DNA of 64,000 nucleotides from Legionella sp. 515359 (GTDB taxonomy: Bacteria > Pseudomonadota > Gammaproteobacteria > Legionellales > Legionellaceae), in NCBI GenBank assembly GCA_025941565.1, contig JAPCYN010000007.1:1-64000 (forward strand), in the 5' to 3' direction. The notes under the pieces were generated by a model, which saw only the letters and a list, made by a program, of their open reading frames with translations, searched no databases and had not been told where the DNA came from. Shown in pieces: positions 18,121 through 27,011 of the stretch. The position numbers were made by a program, and so were the translations under genes. Each line of letters starts with the position of its first letter. The stretch's first letter is position 1.

Positions 18121-18990
18121 ATGGATGATTATCTTGATAAAACAGCCAGTTTAACCCCTTTAGCAAAAAGGATAATCTGTGATAAAGCTACAGAATATCC
18201 GCATACTGGGGCATATAATTTTGTCATGTCGAAAGGCACTTATTTATGCAGACGTTGTGGTTTGGCCTTATTTCATGGGTCAAGCCAATTCAGCTCTGGG
18301 TGTGGCTGGCCAAGTTTTGATGATAATATTGTTCATGCGGTGAAACAAATCCCTGATCGTGATGGCCAACGAGTGGAAATCCTCTGTATGCGCTGTGATG
18401 CTCATTTAGGTCACGTCTTTACTGGAGAGTATTTCACCCAGAAAAATTTACGCCATTGTGTCAACTCCGCTTCGATTGATTTTGTTGCAGACAGTCAGGT
18501 ATTGGATACTGAAGAGGCAATAATGGCTGGTGGATGTTTTTGGGGCGTAGATCATTTTTTAAAGCAAATCCCCGGAGTTCTTCGCGTTGAAGTGGGCTAC
18601 ACAGGGGGTGTTACTTCAGAACCAAGTTATGAGCAAGTGTGTCAAGGAAATACAGGGCATTATGAAGCCATACGCGTTATTTATGATAAAGCCAGGACCG
18701 ATTACCACCAGGTTTTAAAGCGTTTTTTTGAAATTCATGATCCCACCCAGAAATCGGGGCAAGGTCCTGATATAGGCCAGCAATATCAGAGTGCTGTATT
18801 TTATTATAATCAGGAACAATTGGCAGAAGCAGAAACCCTAATCCAAATCTTGCAAAAAAAGGGTTATCAGGTTGCGACTCGCCTTTTTCCAGTGCAAACA
18901 TTTTGGCCGGCAGAAGAATACCATCAGGACTATTATGCCAAACATCATAAAGCACCTTATTGTCATCAACCGGTAAATCGCTTTGATTAA
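18121..18990 (+). CDS. msrBA: Bifunctional methionine sulfoxide reductase MsrB-MsrA
   Basis: Two repair enzymes in one chain of 289 residues. Residues 1-125 are MsrB: zinc-binding CRRCG and CMRCD pairs, SGCGWPSF, and the catalytic RHCVNSASIDF. Residues 135-289 are MsrA, starting with the catalytic GGCFWG, then GYTGG and YHQDYY near the end. Together they reduce R- and S-methionine sulfoxides using thioredoxin. The order is B then A, reversed relative to PilB-type fusions, which are A then B. No signal peptide is present, so it is cytosolic. It begins 4 bases after the transglycosylase stop. Confidence 0.93.
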   Translation: MDDYLDKTASLTPLAKRIICDKATEYPHTGAYNFVMSKGTYLCRRCGLALFHGSSQFSSGCGWPSFDDNIVHAVKQIPDRDGQRVEILCMRCDAHLGHVFTGEYFTQKNLRHCVNSASIDFVADSQVLDTEEAIMAGGCFWGVDHFLKQIPGVLRVEVGYTGGVTSEPSYEQVCQGNTGHYEAIRVIYDKARTDYHQVLKRFFEIHDPTQKSGQGPDIGQQYQSAVFYYNQEQLAEAETLIQILQKKGYQVATRLFPVQTFWPAEEYHQDYYAKHHKAPYCHQPVNRFD

Positions 18991-19017
18991 GATTTTTAGG
19001 TTGTTAGGGGTACAAAT

Positions 19018-19503
19018 ATGGAATTTACGTTTCGAATTGCTAAGAAAAAAGATAAAGAAGAGATTTTCAGTTTAATAAAGAAACTGGCTGAACATCAAAG
19101 AAAAAAGCCCGAAGAAATCAATTTGACTTTAGACAAAATTGAATCACATGGTTTTGGTCGCAATAAGTATTTTTATGTTTTATTAGCTGAATATAAGAAA
19201 ATGCCAGCCGGCTATGCCTTATATTTTTTCTCTTATTCCGCTTCAGCAGCAGCACCTATTCTTTACGTTGAAGATCTCTTTGTAGATGAACTTTATCGTA
19301 ATCATGGCTTGGGTACGGTATTGTTATCAAATCTTGCCCACCTGGCAATTGAGAAAGAATGTTGCCGCATGGAAGGACATGCATTTACTTGGGATAAAAA
19401 CGCGATTGAATTCTACGAATTTATAGGGGCACATCCGCGTACGGATTTATTGCAATTTCGCTTATCGGGTGAACATTTGCAGAAATTAGCAGCACAAAAA
19501 TAG
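19018..19503 (+). CDS. GNAT N-acetyltransferase (diamine acetyltransferase-like)
   Basis: A 161-residue GNAT protein. The acetyl-CoA loop is seen at YRNHGLGTVLLSNLA near residue 98, preceded by the strand ILYVEDLFVDE and followed by WDKNAIEFYEFIGAHPR. This pattern is closest to spermidine/diamine acetyltransferases (Glu-Asp-Leu-Phe-Val before Arg-x-x-Gly-x-Gly), but the substrate is not certain. It starts 27 bases after msrBA and may be in the same transcript. The remnant of an MFS gene lies against its 3' end. Confidence 0.85.
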   Translation: MEFTFRIAKKKDKEEIFSLIKKLAEHQRKKPEEINLTLDKIESHGFGRNKYFYVLLAEYKKMPAGYALYFFSYSASAAAPILYVEDLFVDELYRNHGLGTVLLSNLAHLAIEKECCRMEGHAFTWDKNAIEFYEFIGAHPRTDLLQFRLSGEHLQKLAAQK

Positions 19504-19508
19504 GTGTG

Positions 19509-19789
19509 TCAACACGACCTGTTTCGCTGCAATGCCCTGCTATAGCCAAAAAGAGTAATGGTCCAATATTTATGCGTACGATCAGTAAGATAACCGGAAA
19601 CCATACGTAGTGCATCACCTAATAATCCCCAAAACCTGATCCAAATCCAACAACAGCGGCATTAGCTCCTAATAATGCCAGATACGGTCCGGTGATACTG
19701 CGTGACCCTTCATAAGTCATATCCGCAAAGAGACTTACAATACCCGTAAGAATGATGAATTTAAGCGCGGCATCCTTTGATAAGATCAT
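19509..19789 (-). pseudogene. Truncated, frameshifted MFS transporter
   Basis: The minus strand from an ATG at 19789 gives FIILTGIVSLFADMTYEG, then SITGPYLALLGANAAVVGF, the typical start of a major facilitator transporter. A one-base loss near 19621 then breaks the frame at GFGDY and a stop. The other frame continues GDALRMVSGYLTDRTHKYW, the next conserved part of the same family. The remainder is gone: the sequence runs to a stop at 19509, 5 bases from the GNAT stop. Only about 90 of roughly 400 residues survive. Confidence 0.8.
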
Positions 19790-20050
19790 GTCTCAAGGTT
19801 CTCAATTTCGTTATCTGGGTGAATGCTATAATTCTTAAATCCATTATAAGCATCTTAATGAGTATTTAGATACATAGGTTCAAATAGCGAGTTCCTTGAC
19901 AGGATTCAAGTAAAAAACCCTATAGAGCGCAATCGCGGTTTAAACGTTGAATTATACTTATAGGATATGAGGTATCTTCCTGATGTAAAGATTTTAAAGT
20001 CCCTTCCAAAGATGAGCCCGTAGTGGAGTCAGGAGCCAAGCTCAATTAAT
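19790..20050. other. Intergenic stretch after tatB, no gene seen
   Basis: No open frame of useful length and no clear relative of the other repeats. It separates the MFS remnant (upstream side) from tatB, whose transcript ends here. A promoter for the lost MFS gene may persist near 19800-19860 but cannot be told from background. Confidence 0.45.
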
Positions 20051-20284
20051 TTAGGGCGATGCTTCTTCTTTTTTATATTGCTCATCTGCTTCTTTAGCCT
20101 TGCGCTCGTTTTCTTGCAGTTGCAGGACATGGAGTTGCTGTTGCCAAAGCACCGCAGCCTGCGCTTTGAGCTGGTTAAACTTTCTTATCAATATCCCTAA
20201 ATGTGTTGCCAGCATGGGGAGTTTCTTAGGTCCAAATACAATAAGGGCAACAATTAAAATGACAAGAAGCTCACCACTACTCAT
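20051..20284 (-). CDS. tatB: Sec-independent translocase protein TatB
   Basis: A 77-residue protein: one N-terminal transmembrane helix (ELLVILIVALIVFGPKKLP) with the FGPKKLP hinge of the TatA/B family, then an amphipathic helix and a charged tail. The second Tat protein after TatA is normally TatB. The tail is shorter than in E. coli TatB. The start codon overlaps the tatA stop by 4 bases. TatB works with TatC to receive twin-arginine precursors. Confidence 0.88.
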   Translation of the reverse strand: MSSGELLVILIVALIVFGPKKLPMLATHLGILIRKFNQLKAQAAVLWQQQLHVLQLQENERKAKEADEQYKKEEASP

Positions 20285-20466
20285 GAGGATTTATTATCCT
20301 CTTTTGGGGATTCATTGGTTTGATCTGCATGCAAAGCTTTACGGAAATTTCTAATGGCCTCGCCAAGGTCCGTACCAATGGTTTTTAATTTGGACGTACC
20401 AAAAAGAGCAATAATAATGACTAAAATTAATAATAAAGAAAGAGGGCTGATGCCACTTAGTCCCAT
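20281..20466 (-). CDS. tatA: Sec-independent translocase protein TatA
   Basis: A 61-residue protein: a helix (SPLSLLLILVIIIALFG) followed by FGTSKLKTIGTDLGEAIRNFRKAL, the TatA hinge and amphipathic helix. TatA oligomers form the translocation pathway. It starts two bases after the ubiB stop, so it belongs to the ubiE-ubiJ-ubiB-tatAB transcript, as in enterobacteria, but tatC is missing from the end. Confidence 0.92.
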   Translation of the reverse strand: MGLSGISPLSLLLILVIIIALFGTSKLKTIGTDLGEAIRNFRKALHADQTNESPKEDNKSS

Positions 20467-20468
20467 GT

Positions 20469-22118
20469 TTAGTTCCTCGTACTACGGTTAATAACTACAA
20501 ACAGGCCCGTCAAAATAGCTCCGGTAAGAGCAAGAGGAGCAAGCTGTTTGTGGTGGATGAGATGCAAATAGTCCAGCAGGCTGACTAAAAGGAAAGACAG
20601 TCCTGCGCCGATTGCAATACTGTTCCAATGTACCGCTGGTTTTTCATTCTCTGGCTGAGCATTGGCGCGCTCTTTATTTATGATTAACTCTTCTTTTTTA
20701 AGCTCTAGAAAATCAAAAATTAGTTTTGGCATATGCGGTAACTGTTCCGCCAAGAAGGGTAGATTATGTTTTAATTGCGTGAAAAAGGCTTTGGGGCCTA
20801 TTTGATCTCTTACCCACTTTTCAAGAAAAGGCTTGGCAGTCGCCCACAAATCCAAATCAGGATAGAGTTGACGTCCCAATCCTTCCACTGCCAGCAGGGT
20901 TTTTTGCAATAAAACCAGTTGCGGTTGTACTTCCATATGAAAGCGTCGAGCAACCTGAAAAAGGCGCAATACCACTTGTGCAAATGAAATGTCTTTTAAA
21001 GGCCTTTCAAAAATAGGCTCACACACCGTACGAATACCACTTTCAAACTCATCAACACGAGTGTCCCGGGCAACCCACCCTGACTCAACATGCAACTCGG
21101 CTACCCGCCGGTAATCGCGGTTAAAAAAGGCCAAGAGATTTTCAGCTAAATACCGTTTATCATTGTCATTTAAGGTTCCCATAATGCCAAAGTCAATACA
21201 GATATATTGTGGGTCCTTGGGATTTTGGTAGGACACGAAAATATTTCCAGGATGCATGTCTGCGTGAAAAAAACAATCACGGAACACTTGCGTAAAGAAA
21301 ATTTCTACACCGCGTTCAGCCAGTTTTTTTATATCAATCCCGTGCGCCTGCAAACTTTTGATATCGGATACGGGGATGCCATGGATTCGTTCAAGCACCA
21401 TCACATTGGAACGCGAATAGTCCCAATAAATTTCCGGAATATAAAGTATGGGAGAATGATCAAAGTTACGCCTTAATTGAGCGGCATTCGCTGCCTCCCT
21501 TAACAAGTCGAGCTCATCAATTAACGTGTGTTCAAACTCGGTTACAATTTCCTTTGGTTTTAAACGTCTAATCTCCGGCCAGTATCGATCCGCCCATTTG
21601 GCAATAGTATGCATAATGCTTAGATCTTGCTCAATGATGCGGCGCATGTTGGGTCTAAGTACTTTGACAATGACTTCTTCACCTGTTTTCAAGGTCGCCG
21701 CATGCACCTGCGCCATAGAGGCTGATGCCAAAGGTATGGAATCAAATTCAGCAAAAACTTCATAGGGTGACAAACCATAGGCTTTTTCAATAATAGCCAT
21801 TGCTTGCTCACTGGGGAATGGGGGAACTTTGTCTTGTAATTTGCTGAGCTCAAGTGCTATGTCCGGGGGCAAAATATCCGGACGAGTAGAAAGCGCTTGA
21901 CCGAATTTGATAAAAATAGGCCCCAGTTCTTCCAGCGATTTACGGAGTGCTTCACCATGCGTTAACTGTTCTTTACGAAACCAGTTCCAGGGATTTAAAT
22001 AAACAACGAAGCGTAGCGGTGCGAATAACCTTAATGACACGACGACGTTGTCCAGTCCATTTTTGGCCAGAATATAATTGATATGGATAAGACGGATGAG
22101 CTTTTTAATTGATTTCAT
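20469..22118 (-). CDS. ubiB: Ubiquinone biosynthesis kinase-like protein UbiB
   Basis: An atypical kinase of the ABC1/ADCK/UbiB family, 549 residues. It shows the family KxGQ motif in [16 protein letters not shown] near residue 70, the Ala-rich loop [14 protein letters not shown], the catalytic-loop region [11 protein letters not shown] and the metal motif CIDFGIMG. Two C-terminal transmembrane helices end the protein. UbiB promotes ubiquinone synthesis, probably by ATP-dependent extraction of intermediates from the membrane. Its start overlaps the end of ubiJ by 14 bases. Confidence 0.95.
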   Translation of the reverse strand: MKSIKKLIRLIHINYILAKNGLDNVVVSLRLFAPLRFVVYLNPWNWFRKEQLTHGEALRKSLEELGPIFIKFGQALSTRPDILPPDIALELSKLQDKVPPFPSEQAMAIIEKAYGLSPYEVFAEFDSIPLASASMAQVHAATLKTGEEVIVKVLRPNMRRIIEQDLSIMHTIAKWADRYWPEIRRLKPKEIVTEFEHTLIDELDLLREAANAAQLRRNFDHSPILYIPEIYWDYSRSNVMVLERIHGIPVSDIKSLQAHGIDIKKLAERGVEIFFTQVFRDCFFHADMHPGNIFVSYQNPKDPQYICIDFGIMGTLNDNDKRYLAENLLAFFNRDYRRVAELHVESGWVARDTRVDEFESGIRTVCEPIFERPLKDISFAQVVLRLFQVARRFHMEVQPQLVLLQKTLLAVEGLGRQLYPDLDLWATAKPFLEKWVRDQIGPKAFFTQLKHNLPFLAEQLPHMPKLIFDFLELKKEELIINKERANAQPENEKPAVHWNSIAIGAGLSFLLVSLLDYLHLIHHKQLAPLALTGAILTGLFVVINRSTRN

Positions 22119-22722
22119 AGCGGCTTATTAGTTGATTTACATGAGCCTGTAAGCGCTCGACACTTAAGGATAACTCATCGACTTCAGCGAAAAAATCTTC
22201 CAGCTCATATTTTGTGGGAATAACGCGCAACTCCTCTTGCAGGTATTCGGATACATTTTGGCGCATGGATTCATCCACTTTCTTTTTGAATGCCATCCCT
22301 TTACGTAGAAAAGAACCAATTTGATGCGCAACCACATCGCCAGTAAAATGGGCCAGATGTCCTTCCCAATCAATATCCATCTCATCAAACAGTTTTTTTA
22401 CTTGTTGGCCTAATTCAGTGTTCCCTGTCATACGGATTTTGTCATTAAACAAAGATCGAGCCTTGGATGCGGGTAATAAACTCAGACGTATTAAGCCTAT
22501 GGGATTGCTGTGAATTACTGTGTCTGCTTCTCCATCGTAGCGATTAAGCAAGAGGATTTCACCGTCTTTAAAAAGAATGAAAAAATTAACATTTAAAGGG
22601 CTTATAATCATCTCAAGAGTTTTATTATCAAGCGCTTTCAGCTTGGCTGGCATTTGTTCATCCAGCTTAGCCGCTTTATTGATGGCTATTTGCAGAGCCT
22701 TTAGAGAATATTTTTTTAACAT
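22105..22722 (-). CDS. ubiJ: Ubiquinone biosynthesis accessory factor UbiJ
   Basis: A protein of about 205 residues with an SCP2 lipid-binding domain in the N-terminal half and a helical C-terminus ([20 protein letters not shown]). UbiJ organises the Ubi complex and binds hydrophobic intermediates. The order ubiE-ubiJ-ubiB supports the call more than the sequence, which diverges quickly in this family. The ATG at 22722, 7 bases after the ubiE stop and preceded by GAGTG, is the likely start; the frame is open further upstream into ubiE. Confidence 0.88.
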   Translation of the reverse strand: MLKKYSLKALQIAINKAAKLDEQMPAKLKALDNKTLEMIISPLNVNFFILFKDGEILLLNRYDGEADTVIHSNPIGLIRLSLLPASKARSLFNDKIRMTGNTELGQQVKKLFDEMDIDWEGHLAHFTGDVVAHQIGSFLRKGMAFKKKVDESMRQNVSEYLQEELRVIPTKYELEDFFAEVDELSLSVERLQAHVNQLISRYEIN

Positions 22723-22729
22723 AATGCAC

Positions 22730-23482
22730 TCAATATTTATAGGCAATGTGCAAGGCAACTATGCCGCCACTTAGATTATCATAGTGACAGTCTTCAAATC
22801 CCGCCAGCTCAATCATTTCCTTTAGTTTGGTTTGATTGGGATGCATGCGTATGGATTCAGCAAGATATTGGTAACTGGCTTTGTCTTGCGCAATAAACCC
22901 GCCTATTTTAGGTAAAATATTAAACGAATACCAGTCATAAATAGGTTTTAAACCAGGGAATGTGGGGGTTGAGAATTCAAGAATCATCACTTTTCCACCG
23001 GGTTTGCATACACGATACATCGAACGCAGCGCTTCTTCTTTATCCGTCACGTTTCTTAAGCCAAAGCCCATGGTAATGCAATGAAAACTGTTGTCAGCAA
23101 AAGGAAGGCATTGAGCATTACCTTGTACGTAATCAATATTTTTATATAGACCTTCATCCAATAAACGATCACGTCCTACATTAAGCATGGCTGAATTTAT
23201 ATCCGCTAGAACAACACGACCTGTATCACCGACTTTTTTACATAACAAGCGCGTTAAGTCGCCACTGCCTCCTGCTAAATCCAAGACAAATTGCCCAGGG
23301 CGCACTTGACTATGCCCAATCGCATAGCGTTTCCACAGGTGGTGGATGCCCAAAGACATTAAATCATTCATCACATCATAGTTTTTTGCTACAGAATGGA
23401 AAACTTTAGCTACTTTCTGTTCTTTCTCATCCCAGGCAACCGTAGAGTAACCAAAATGCGTTTTTTTTTCTTGATCAGCCAT
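22730..23482 (-). CDS. ubiE: Ubiquinone/menaquinone C-methyltransferase UbiE
   Basis: A class I SAM methyltransferase of about 250 residues that methylates the quinone ring. It shows [20 protein letters not shown] at the N-terminus, the SAM loop [29 protein letters not shown] and LEFSTP, all UbiE signatures. The ATG at 23482 gives [15 protein letters not shown]; an ATG three codons earlier is also in frame. It is the first gene of the ubi-tat transcript. Confidence 0.95.
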   Translation of the reverse strand: MADQEKKTHFGYSTVAWDEKEQKVAKVFHSVAKNYDVMNDLMSLGIHHLWKRYAIGHSQVRPGQFVLDLAGGSGDLTRLLCKKVGDTGRVVLADINSAMLNVGRDRLLDEGLYKNIDYVQGNAQCLPFADNSFHCITMGFGLRNVTDKEEALRSMYRVCKPGGKVMILEFSTPTFPGLKPIYDWYSFNILPKIGGFIAQDKASYQYLAESIRMHPNQTKLKEMIELAGFEDCHYDNLSGGIVALHIAYKY

Positions 23483-23812
23483 ATAGAACACGAATTAGTT
23501 ATTTAATGTCCCATATTAACTGATCTTGGCCAAGATACCCAGTCCTATGTATCTTACTTTTGTTCGCTGAGTAAAGTCGCTGTTGGATTCTATAGTAATT
23601 AATGCTGTAAAGGATCTTCACGGTTATTCATAAAAAAATTACGGTGCTGCTTTTTGTGACTAAAAGCATTCTTATCATTAAAAAAAGCTCCAATAGGTCA
23701 CATAATCTGCAAGGTGATGTACAGTCTATTTTTCTTCGTCTAATTTAGATATTCTTTGACCCGATTTAATTCCTTAAATATTTTAAATAATAAAGTAGAG
23801 GCGAAATGATTT
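23483..23812. other. Divergent intergenic region, ubiE / orphan ORF
   Basis: It must hold the promoters of ubiE (minus) and the orphan ORF (plus). The stretch is AT-rich. CCTTAAATATTTTAAATAA near 23771 resembles a TTAA-rich regulator site such as that of PmrA, but the spacing does not match the Legionella consensus, so it is not called. AGAGG before 23813 is a fair ribosome site. Confidence 0.4.
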
Positions 23813-25123
23813 ATGAAATCAATTATTGAACTTATTTCCATGCTGAGTGAGGATGGAATTTCGGCGATTACCAAGGTTAAAATAAGAATCAATCAGTTAA
23901 TGGAATTGACTGAGGGTGGGTTTACGGTAGGCGAATCAAGCAGTCGTTCGAGTGAGGATGGGGCGTTAACTGATTTAAGAATGGCACAGCCTTTAGCGAC
24001 CTCTGATTCTAGAACAACAGAAATAAGAGGACGTTTAACCTTATTACAAAATCAATACAACCTCCTTAAATTTGAAGAAAAAATAAACGAGGGTACCCAT
24101 CAATCTACTTTTATAATTACTGAAGTCGCTTATCCTGAATTTTTAAATGTGACAGAAATTAATTTTCAATTTCCTACGCAAGACACGCATTTCCCTGAAG
24201 TCAATTCAGTCATTCTCCGAAATGGATTACATGATATTCGGTGCACCTATATTAAAAAGCAAGTAGGCGATCACATGGCCTGTCTTGTTCAGGGTTTACA
24301 AAACTTAAACCTGCCCGATGAGTCCTATCCTCAGGAGCATAAGGATGTAATCACTTATAAAAAAAATGATACAGGTAATTATTCTTCCGTCATGGATTTA
24401 ATTGCAGCTCAAGATCCAAAAGATTTTAATGAGATCAAGGGCATGTTAAATCAATTTTGTGATTTGACGACTAATAATGAGTTTGCACTTTATTTTCAAT
24501 CCAGTAACCCTGAGTTTCCCATCGATCTTCGAGTTTTTCTCGATAAAGATGATGAAAAAGCAAAAAATGCGCAATTAAAACTTTCCGGTTTTGTCCAATT
24601 TGGAAAAGGTATAATTCATGAATTAAAGTCTTTTGAAGGCTCCAATCAAATAGCGATCATTATAAAAGCAATTAATAAAAAGGACTTGCAGGATCATTTT
24701 ACTTATAAAGCAGTCGCCCATTTAGAGGGTAAACCACTTGAAAGAGCACTTTCTTTATTTCAAGAGCATTTTCCAAATGATAAACATATTCAGGATTTAG
24801 CGATCGTGAGCGGGCAAGGAAGTTATTCAAGACCTTATCCGCATATTCGCACTCAAAAATTTTGGTCTTTGAGCAAGGTTGATCCAATCACAATTGCGGC
24901 TTTATCTCGTCTTGAGGAGTTGGGATGTATTGATTTTGATAAGAGGCCGGAAAATAACTACTCGGTAGTAAAGCGCAATAATGCAAGCTACATTAGACCA
25001 GGTATGGGTCACTTTAACCCAGAAAATGACAACTTCCAATTTATCATTGTGCCGAAAGACTTAAGCCAGTTAGAAACAGAACTTGAGTTTTTAATGACAG
25101 ACAGGTCACTTACGATGAGATAG
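23813..25123 (+). CDS. Orphan protein of 436 residues, unknown function
   Basis: A soluble protein without signal peptide, membrane helix or recognisable domain. Residues 40-65 are Ser/Thr-rich. The rest looks like mixed alpha/beta sequence with an aromatic patch (YSRPYPHIRTQKFWSL near residue 340) and the tail LETELEFLMTDRSLTMR. Its neighbours on both sides are unrelated (ubiE, a DUF2975/XRE pair). Its solitary position in an AT-rich setting resembles a Legionella effector locus, but the tail has only three Glu residues, so this is weaker than for the two E-rich orphans. Confidence 0.65.
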   Translation: MKSIIELISMLSEDGISAITKVKIRINQLMELTEGGFTVGESSSRSSEDGALTDLRMAQPLATSDSRTTEIRGRLTLLQNQYNLLKFEEKINEGTHQSTFIITEVAYPEFLNVTEINFQFPTQDTHFPEVNSVILRNGLHDIRCTYIKKQVGDHMACLVQGLQNLNLPDESYPQEHKDVITYKKNDTGNYSSVMDLIAAQDPKDFNEIKGMLNQFCDLTTNNEFALYFQSSNPEFPIDLRVFLDKDDEKAKNAQLKLSGFVQFGKGIIHELKSFEGSNQIAIIIKAINKKDLQDHFTYKAVAHLEGKPLERALSLFQEHFPNDKHIQDLAIVSGQGSYSRPYPHIRTQKFWSLSKVDPITIAALSRLEELGCIDFDKRPENNYSVVKRNNASYIRPGMGHFNPENDNFQFIIVPKDLSQLETELEFLMTDRSLTMR

Positions 25124-25140
25124 ATAATATTGAGAAATAT

Positions 25141-25167
25141 GCAGTTCTCCTAACTTTGGAGAGCTGC
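25141..25167 (+). terminator. Hairpin after the orphan ORF
   Basis: GCAGTTCTCC and GGAGAGCTGC pair with one mismatch around TAACTTT, 18 bases after the stop of the 436-residue protein. There is no T-run, so an intrinsic terminator is plausible but not certain. Confidence 0.45.
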
Positions 25168-25270
25168 GTATGAAATAAGGAAATAACCCGTCATCATTGA
25201 CTTTGATGCCTTTAAATACATTTCTACCTGCTTTCTTAAATATCAGGGGGTGTAAATTTGAATTGCAACA

Positions 25271-25296
25271 ATTAATATCTGTAATTAGATATTAAT
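25271..25296. promoter_or_regulatory. Perfect inverted repeat, candidate operator 1
   Basis: ATTAATATCT-GTAATT-AGATATTAAT has ten-base arms that match exactly. It lies 62-87 bases before the start of the DUF2975 gene. Its size suits a dimeric regulator; the XRE protein encoded two genes on is the obvious candidate, by inference. Confidence 0.6.
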
Positions 25297-25316
25297 TTAT
25301 TGATAAACGATAATTT

Positions 25317-25350
25317 ATCCTGTAGTCTATACGAATACTCACTACAGGAT
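25317..25350. promoter_or_regulatory. Perfect inverted repeat, candidate operator or leader hairpin 2
   Basis: ATCCTGTAGT and ACTACAGGAT match exactly in reverse complement around a 14-base loop, ending 7 bases before the ATG of the DUF2975 gene. It covers the ribosome-binding zone, so it could be an operator or an mRNA hairpin that hides the start. A smaller repeat, GATAAA-CGATAA-TTTATC, precedes it. Confidence 0.6.
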
Positions 25351-25357
25351 ATTTATC

Positions 25358-25900
25358 ATGCAAAAAATAAAAAACACCAGTCATATACTTTATCTGTTAT
25401 TTCGCTCTCTTTGCTGGATTATGCCATTAGCGACAACGTTCTTAATTTTATTTAAAATCGATTGGATGTGTCATATAGGAGCTTGGTCTTCCTTGATTTC
25501 TGCCGAACAAATCTATGAGCCATCACATTTTTCCTGGATGCACCGATGTATCGTGTTGGCAATTGAATGGATGCCGCTGACAATTACTCTTTTAATCTGT
25601 CATCAGTTAGCTAAACTATTCCGGCTTTTTGAAAATGGTCATTTATTTGAAGAGGAAAATATCAGATTAATCAAACAGGTAAGTATTTACATGATTTTGG
25701 GTGAGTTGGTGCAGCTATTTTATCAACCGTTAATGACTGCGGCGCTTACTTTTAATAATCCTAAAGGTGAACGGATTGCCAGTCTTACCTTGAATTCAGC
25801 GAATTTATCTACTTTAATCACGGCTTTTATTATTTTGATTGCTTCCTGGATCATTCAAGAGGCACATCAGCTAAAATCAGAAACGCAATTAACAATTTAA
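25358..25900 (+). CDS. DUF2975 family membrane protein
   Basis: A 180-residue protein with four predicted helices near residues 14-34, 65-85, 107-127 and 145-168, and the layout of DUF2975: first helix, a polar loop, then FRLFENGHLFEEENIRLIKQV before the third helix. DUF2975 genes are often paired with a small XRE regulator, as here: the stop is 11 bases from the next start. The biochemical role of the family is not known to me. The two inverted repeats in front suggest it is a controlled unit. Confidence 0.8.
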   Translation: MQKIKNTSHILYLLFRSLCWIMPLATTFLILFKIDWMCHIGAWSSLISAEQIYEPSHFSWMHRCIVLAIEWMPLTITLLICHQLAKLFRLFENGHLFEEENIRLIKQVSIYMILGELVQLFYQPLMTAALTFNNPKGERIASLTLNSANLSTLITAFIILIASWIIQEAHQLKSETQLTI

Positions 25901-25911
25901 GGAATATTCTC

Positions 25912-26172
25912 GTGTCGATTATTGTTAATTTGGATGTGATGATGGCAAAACGCAAATGCAGGCTTAAGGAGTTGGCTGAGGCGATAGGGATTACTGAAGC
26001 GAATTTGTCTATCTTAAAAAATGGTAAGGCGAAGGCGATACGCTTTGCGACATTGGAAGCAATTTGCGCTTATCTAAAGTGTCAGCCTGGGGATATCCTT
26101 GAATATCAAGTGGAGCAGCAGGATGATTTAATGACGCATGGAGAAAATTGCTCGCCGCTGTTGGTAGGATGA
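25912..26172 (+). CDS. XRE-family helix-turn-helix regulator (YozG-like)
   Basis: An 86-residue Cro/CI-type regulator. The helix-turn-helix covers CRLKELAEAIGITEANLSIL, followed by KAIRFATLEAICAYLKCQPGDILEY, the pattern of small XRE regulators paired with DUF2975 proteins. GTG is the start, after AAGGAATATT. It may act on the inverted repeats before the DUF2975 gene. Without tests this is inference from the pairing. Confidence 0.85.
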   Translation: MSIIVNLDVMMAKRKCRLKELAEAIGITEANLSILKNGKAKAIRFATLEAICAYLKCQPGDILEYQVEQQDDLMTHGENCSPLLVG

Positions 26173-26201
26173 GTGGATGATATTGGATATTAAACTAAAA
26201 A

Positions 26202-26340
26202 CGCCCCTCATCCGCCCTTACGGGCACCTTCTCCCCCAAGGGGAGAAGGGACTCAATATTATTCCAATTCTTCTAATATAGAGAGAATGCATTCAATGTT
26301 ATCTTCTTTCCCATTATGGGAGAGGGTTTAGGGTGAGGGT
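26202..26340. repeat. CCCTCATCCGCCC-type intergenic repeat
   Basis: Left part: CGCCCCTCATCCGCCC, a CGGGCACCTT segment and a CTCCCC/GGGGAG hairpin. Right part: GGGAGAGGGTTTAGGGTGAGGG, which mirrors the left end loosely. Sequences of this form are common short intergenic repeats in many proteobacteria. A diverged relative is at 49696-49815, and a small hairpin of similar sequence lies near 5600. Confidence 0.75.
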
Positions 26341-26411
26341 ATAATGCATTCCTCAGAGTACTAACCCAGAGTATTATTACCGATTAAAACTGCAGATAAA
26401 TAGAAAGCAAT

Positions 26412-26837
26412 TTAAAGACCCGCTAATGTGTGCAGATAATGATTTTCATCAGGAGGCACATTATTTTTTTGTGAGAGCCACAAGTATTCGGCTAATTGCT
26501 CCATCATTAAATGCTCCACTGCGAAGGAGTCATTGTATTTGTTGATTAAATTCCTATAAATTACGCTAATTCCCGCAGGACGATCAGTGGCTATCTGCTC
26601 TCTAATCGCAAGATGCAATCCCATATGCAGGAATGGATTTGGTGCCCCCGACTCGGGAAAATAAGATTGTTGCTGAAATTTATCTTGATTTTCAAGAATC
26701 TTATGGTACTCAGGATGGGCCAGTATCACTTGAACAATCTCATTTTCTAAAGGAGACAACAGTTTTTTATGTTGGTATTTTTCCCAACTCAAAAAAAACA
26801 TTTGTCGTGTGTCCTGGATGGTGTCGCCGTAAAACAT
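26412..26837 (-). CDS. DUF1841 family protein
   Basis: A 141-residue soluble protein that fits the DUF1841 family end to end: MFYGDTIQDTRQMFFLSWEKY, LENEIVQVILAHPEYH, PNPFLHMGLHLAIREQIATD and a C-terminal LAEYLWLSQKNNVPPDE with a His near the end. The PNPFLHMxLHLAIxEQ core is the family hallmark. Its function is not known to me. It lies alone between a repeat region and the LysE-type gene. Confidence 0.88.
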   Translation of the reverse strand: MFYGDTIQDTRQMFFLSWEKYQHKKLLSPLENEIVQVILAHPEYHKILENQDKFQQQSYFPESGAPNPFLHMGLHLAIREQIATDRPAGISVIYRNLINKYNDSFAVEHLMMEQLAEYLWLSQKNNVPPDENHYLHTLAGL

Positions 26838-27011
26838 GTATTGCTCAATATTTATAAAAACTTGAGTTTAACTGAAGTGAGTTAGAACAACAATGGGAAA
26901 GGTACGCACTGGTTGACATGGATAAAGGGTTATGAGATATTCTCCTTGCGAGGTTGGACTTGCTATGTGTCATTCCACTGGGTCAATTGGCGACACACTG
27001 ATTGGCCCTTT

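Noticed and set aside
23765-23795. PmrA-like site before the 436-residue orphan
   Set aside because: TTAA pairs are present but the spacing does not fit the Legionella PmrA consensus.
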